A DNA stretch of 64,000 bases, taken from positions 21,270,170 through 21,334,169 of the forward strand of contig OZ038467.1 of assembly GCA_964036295.1 (NCBI GenBank), in the 5' to 3' direction. The translations under genes were made by a program, and so were the position numbers. Below the pieces are notes generated by a model. The model was not told the origin of the DNA and searched no databases. It saw nothing but the letters and a program-made list of their open reading frames with translations. Every line of letters begins with the position of its first letter. Within the stretch, counting starts at the first letter, position 1. The stretch is from Plumapathes pennacea. Its lineage: Eukaryota > Cnidaria > Anthozoa > Antipatharia > Myriopathidae. Shown in pieces: positions 61,385-64,000 of this stretch.

Positions 61385-61548
61385 TTAGAGCGCTTTTCGG
61401 ATGACTGTGTAAAACCAAAACCAATGCAATCACAGAGGCAATCAATGAGGCGAGCAAAAGCACGTCACGCCGAGCAAATAAAAACACGAGCAAAACTAAA
61501 ACCAAGTAATTGCAATTGATTTTACTAACTAATTGTACTCGCACGCAT
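61385..61548. mobile_element. Partial MITE, inverted relative of 21687-22005
   Basis: GCGCTTTTCGGATGACTGTG, AAACCAAAACCAATGCAATC and AACCAAGTAATTGCAATTG correspond inversely to the right half of 21687-22005. Confidence 0.6.
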
Positions 61549-61549
61549 T

Positions 61550-62580
61550 TTCAAACGCTCAATACCAGTGTGTACAATATATGATATTTTAAATCTGCAT
61601 GCTACATTAGTGTTTAGAAAGGGCTAAAATAGATATTTCATCAAAATGTTTTGCAAGAATGGCTAGAGTTATTGACATGTTTTGGTGCATACATGTACAA
61701 TACTTGCTTATTCAGTCTTTGTGATGCAATGCTCACTTAAGAATTATGCCATGAGCTAGCAATTCTGCTGGTTAATACATTACGCTCTGAGTTTGCTTCC
61801 TCCAAGCACTGATGTTAACGTTGTGACTAGACTACTAAAAGTAAACTAGTCAAACTGGTTTTATTTCAAGTTCTTAGAATATTGTGATAAAACGATTTTA
61901 ATCCTTAAAAAAATATGTAATGAATGCCAAAATATGTTGACAGTCCCCTACCAGTATTGGCATTTTCCCAAAATAGTGGCTGGCTAAACAAAACATAATT
62001 CCCTTCATTTGCGGAGCAACAATGGAATATGTGGACATACATGACACTGTAACACGGTATGATGTTGGCGTGGACCATGGGAAGAACATAAAAAGACTGT
62101 TAACTGCTGTGGACAGTTTCACACATGACAATAAGGCAGCAAGGATCGAGCAAGTGTTCAGGAAGGTTGGTTTTGTTATCTTGTTTGATATCCTAAAATG
62201 ACAACGTTGGCAGAGTTGCAGGGGCTTATTGGACCCAGTTTTGTGATTAGAGATAATGATTTTCTGTTCAACTGAACAGTTATATCTTGTATACCGTGTT
62301 TTCTTACTGTTAAACTTATCACTCAGATGAGCCTGGGGTAGATACCCGATGAAGGGCGGGACCGTCTAGTAGCAGTACCACCCAAGCAAGGAGTTATCCA
62401 TACCAACCCTGCGACGAGCCAACACTAACACAGGGCTCTGGGTGCTTAGAGAACGCAGGACCAGGGACAGGGTGACATGGAACGTCCGGTCCACAACCTA
62501 CCCAAGGACCAGAACCCCACTGGCACACAACCCCTGCCTAAGCAAGCAACATGTACCTACCAGATGTGCCTGCAGCTGCT
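61550..62580. other. Unassigned stretch
   Basis: No exon was recognised. The right part (from about 62340) is GC-richer and non-coding and may be the 3' region of the adjacent tyrosine-recombinase element. Confidence 0.35.
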
Positions 62581-62584
62581 ATTA

Positions 62585-63420
62585 AGCCAAATGGTGGAAG
62601 AGGGAGGCAAGAGCTGATGAAGGTGTCCTAATTTAAAGCTGATAGGCATTGCTATTCTACCTCCCCAGTGCCTGGATGAGGTGGTCGGGGACTCCATTTC
62701 GTGCAGCCACCGTCGCCGCCCCTATACGGAAAATATGGCTGGAAAAGGTGCCGGGAAATCCTGTAGGCGCTAACATCTGACGAAACAAAGTAGTCAACAA
62801 AGAACGAGTTGGGGACCGGCCGTCACGCAGCATAAACAACGGGCCAGGCTCATTGCGTCTGAGAGCTAGATAGGTCATCATGGCCTGTACCGCGCGGAGT
62901 GGAGTGCTACCAAGACCAATGTGAATGAAGCAGCCAACACGGAAGGGGTCAGTTTTGGAGGCCTTTATCTTAATTCGCATGCAAATAGGGACCGCTTCAG
63001 GATCGACTGCTTGGTCTTTGACCTCAAGGTGACGGGAGGTACGAAAGTTAGCTAGGTTGGGCAGAGTGAGTTCCGACGAACACAAAAAGGGCCCCTTGCA
63101 CCCTTGCCGTACTTTGGTTGAACATGCAGTGGTCTGGGAGTGACATGTCCAAAGACTTAAAGATGATCAGCATTATGTTGTCTGTTACAGACAATTGTTA
63201 GGCTGCGGAAAAGTCCTGCTGACGCTTAATGCCACGTACTACTCTCTACAAACGTAAACAATTTTGTAGTGGATCCTGGAAGTCTTGTTTGATGTGCAAT
63301 GATCTGACGCCGGACAGGTACACTTTGATGGACGAATGTTGAAGCGATGCCGCTAGTGAAGTCACAAAGAGACAGAGAGTCCACTCGTCTGCTGGACATG
63401 GGAACCATTTGCATGAAGTC
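62585..63420 (-). pseudogene. Tyrosine recombinase of a DIRS/Ngaro-type retroelement, inactivated
   Basis: The minus strand encodes the catalytic half of a YR integrase. Visible are RIKIKASKTDPFRVGC (first catalytic region), GPLFMLRDGR and SHIFRIGAATVAARNGVPDH (the H-x-x-R region), ending ..IQALGR. A stop replaces the conserved Trp after GR, and a second stop falls at the position of the nucleophilic tyrosine nine codons on. The N-terminal part (63420-63090) survives only as frameshifted pieces. DIRS-type elements use this enzyme to integrate circular DNA; this copy cannot. Confidence 0.75.
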
Positions 63421-63809
63421 TGTCAGCTTGCATTCCGATTATTAGGATCTGCATACTGCTGGTAGTCAAGGAGTTAATATGCCGATCAGTAGCAGAAGTG
63501 ACGGGGAATTTGTTCCGAATGTTTGCCGAAATTTGCTGAAACTAAAAAGGTTTTTTGACAAGCGAACGTTTGATGTGATAATAGTAGTCCTTGTGGGTCG
63601 GTCTGCCGGTCGTGTGTTCACAAGGTTAGTTTTTTACAACTTAAGTGTTATTCAGTCAAGAAATCCGCAATATTTAACACTGCAGATTGTGTCTCAAACT
63701 GGATCAGACTTAAGCCTTCCCCGGTGAGAAATTCTCGTAGCCGAACGAAGTGTGTTCGCTTATGGGAGGTTATACTGCATACTCTTCTGTAAGCATGTCC
63801 ACAATGTGG

Positions 63810-63858
63810 GTGTGTGTGTGTGTGTGTGTGTGTGTGTCTCTCTCTCTCTCTCTCTCTA
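63810..63858. repeat. (TG)n-(TC)n microsatellite
   Basis: About 14 TG units run directly into about 11 TC units. Confidence 0.95.
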
Positions 63859-64000
63859 TCTCGACTCTCTCAAGTGTGACAAATTCTCTCGGACAACAAA
63901 ATATGACAATTGAAGGCAATAAGAAATGAAAGTGATGTCAACCTGTTCGTCACAAAAATGAAGGAGGCATACTTAGAAAGTTGGAAAAACAAACCTGTAG

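Noticed and set aside
1-64000. tRNA, rRNA, snRNA genes and CRISPR arrays
   Set aside because: No cloverleaf with A/B boxes, rRNA core or U-snRNA signature was recognised by eye. The regular arrays at 5.6-8.8 kb and 51.6-57.2 kb have no unique spacers and are satellites.

Overview
The window is animal nuclear DNA: genes are interrupted by introns with GT..AG borders, intergenic and intronic space is AT-rich, and short inverted-repeat transposons are very dense. The mix of gene families (a secreted TLDc protein, a POMK-like kinase, THAP and P2X7-C-like domain fragments, YR retroelement relics) fits an anthozoan cnidarian, most likely a reef coral. This is inference from family content; no rRNA or mitochondrial marker is present.

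Layout. 0-0.5 kb: one exon of a phosphoinositide 3-kinase catalytic subunit (minus), running off the left edge. 1.2-4.2 kb: two inverted-repeat transposons. 5.6-8.8 kb: a 171-bp satellite split by a 1.1-kb insertion. 9.4-11.1 kb: exons of an unrecognised minus-strand gene, with a 183-bp palindrome between them. 13.2-33.1 kb: the best gene of the window, a minus-strand five-exon gene whose exons join in phase to 467 codons: signal peptide, EGF, two fibronectin III domains, TLDc. Its 12.9-kb third intron holds an inverted duplication. Each arm has gained a different transposon that is absent from the other arm (a TTAA-flanked element in one, a 9-bp-TSD element in the other).

33-39 kb: intergenic sequence, then a two-exon plus-strand gene for a 77-residue secreted cationic peptide with its own poly(A) signal. 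After it come P2X7-C-like exons (plus) facing a broken THAP domain (minus). 41-51 kb: a broken POMK-like kinase gene (minus) among foldback elements with long palindromes. 51.2 kb: an orphan acidic exon (plus). 51.6-57.2 kb: a 90-bp satellite of about 60 copies with an inverted block, followed by three 42-bp near-perfect palindromes. 58-64 kb: foldback repeats, a decayed TBL3/UTP13-like WD40 fragment, and remnants of a DIRS-type tyrosine-recombinase retroelement.

No operon-like organisation exists. The recurring theme is host-like domain exons (THAP, P2X7-C, TLDc, FN3 splice borders) being copied and moved inside repeats. The palindrome TGACGTCA (CRE) occurs at least ten times, mostly within repeats. 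All gene models come from reading frames and splice consensus alone; no expression or database evidence was available.
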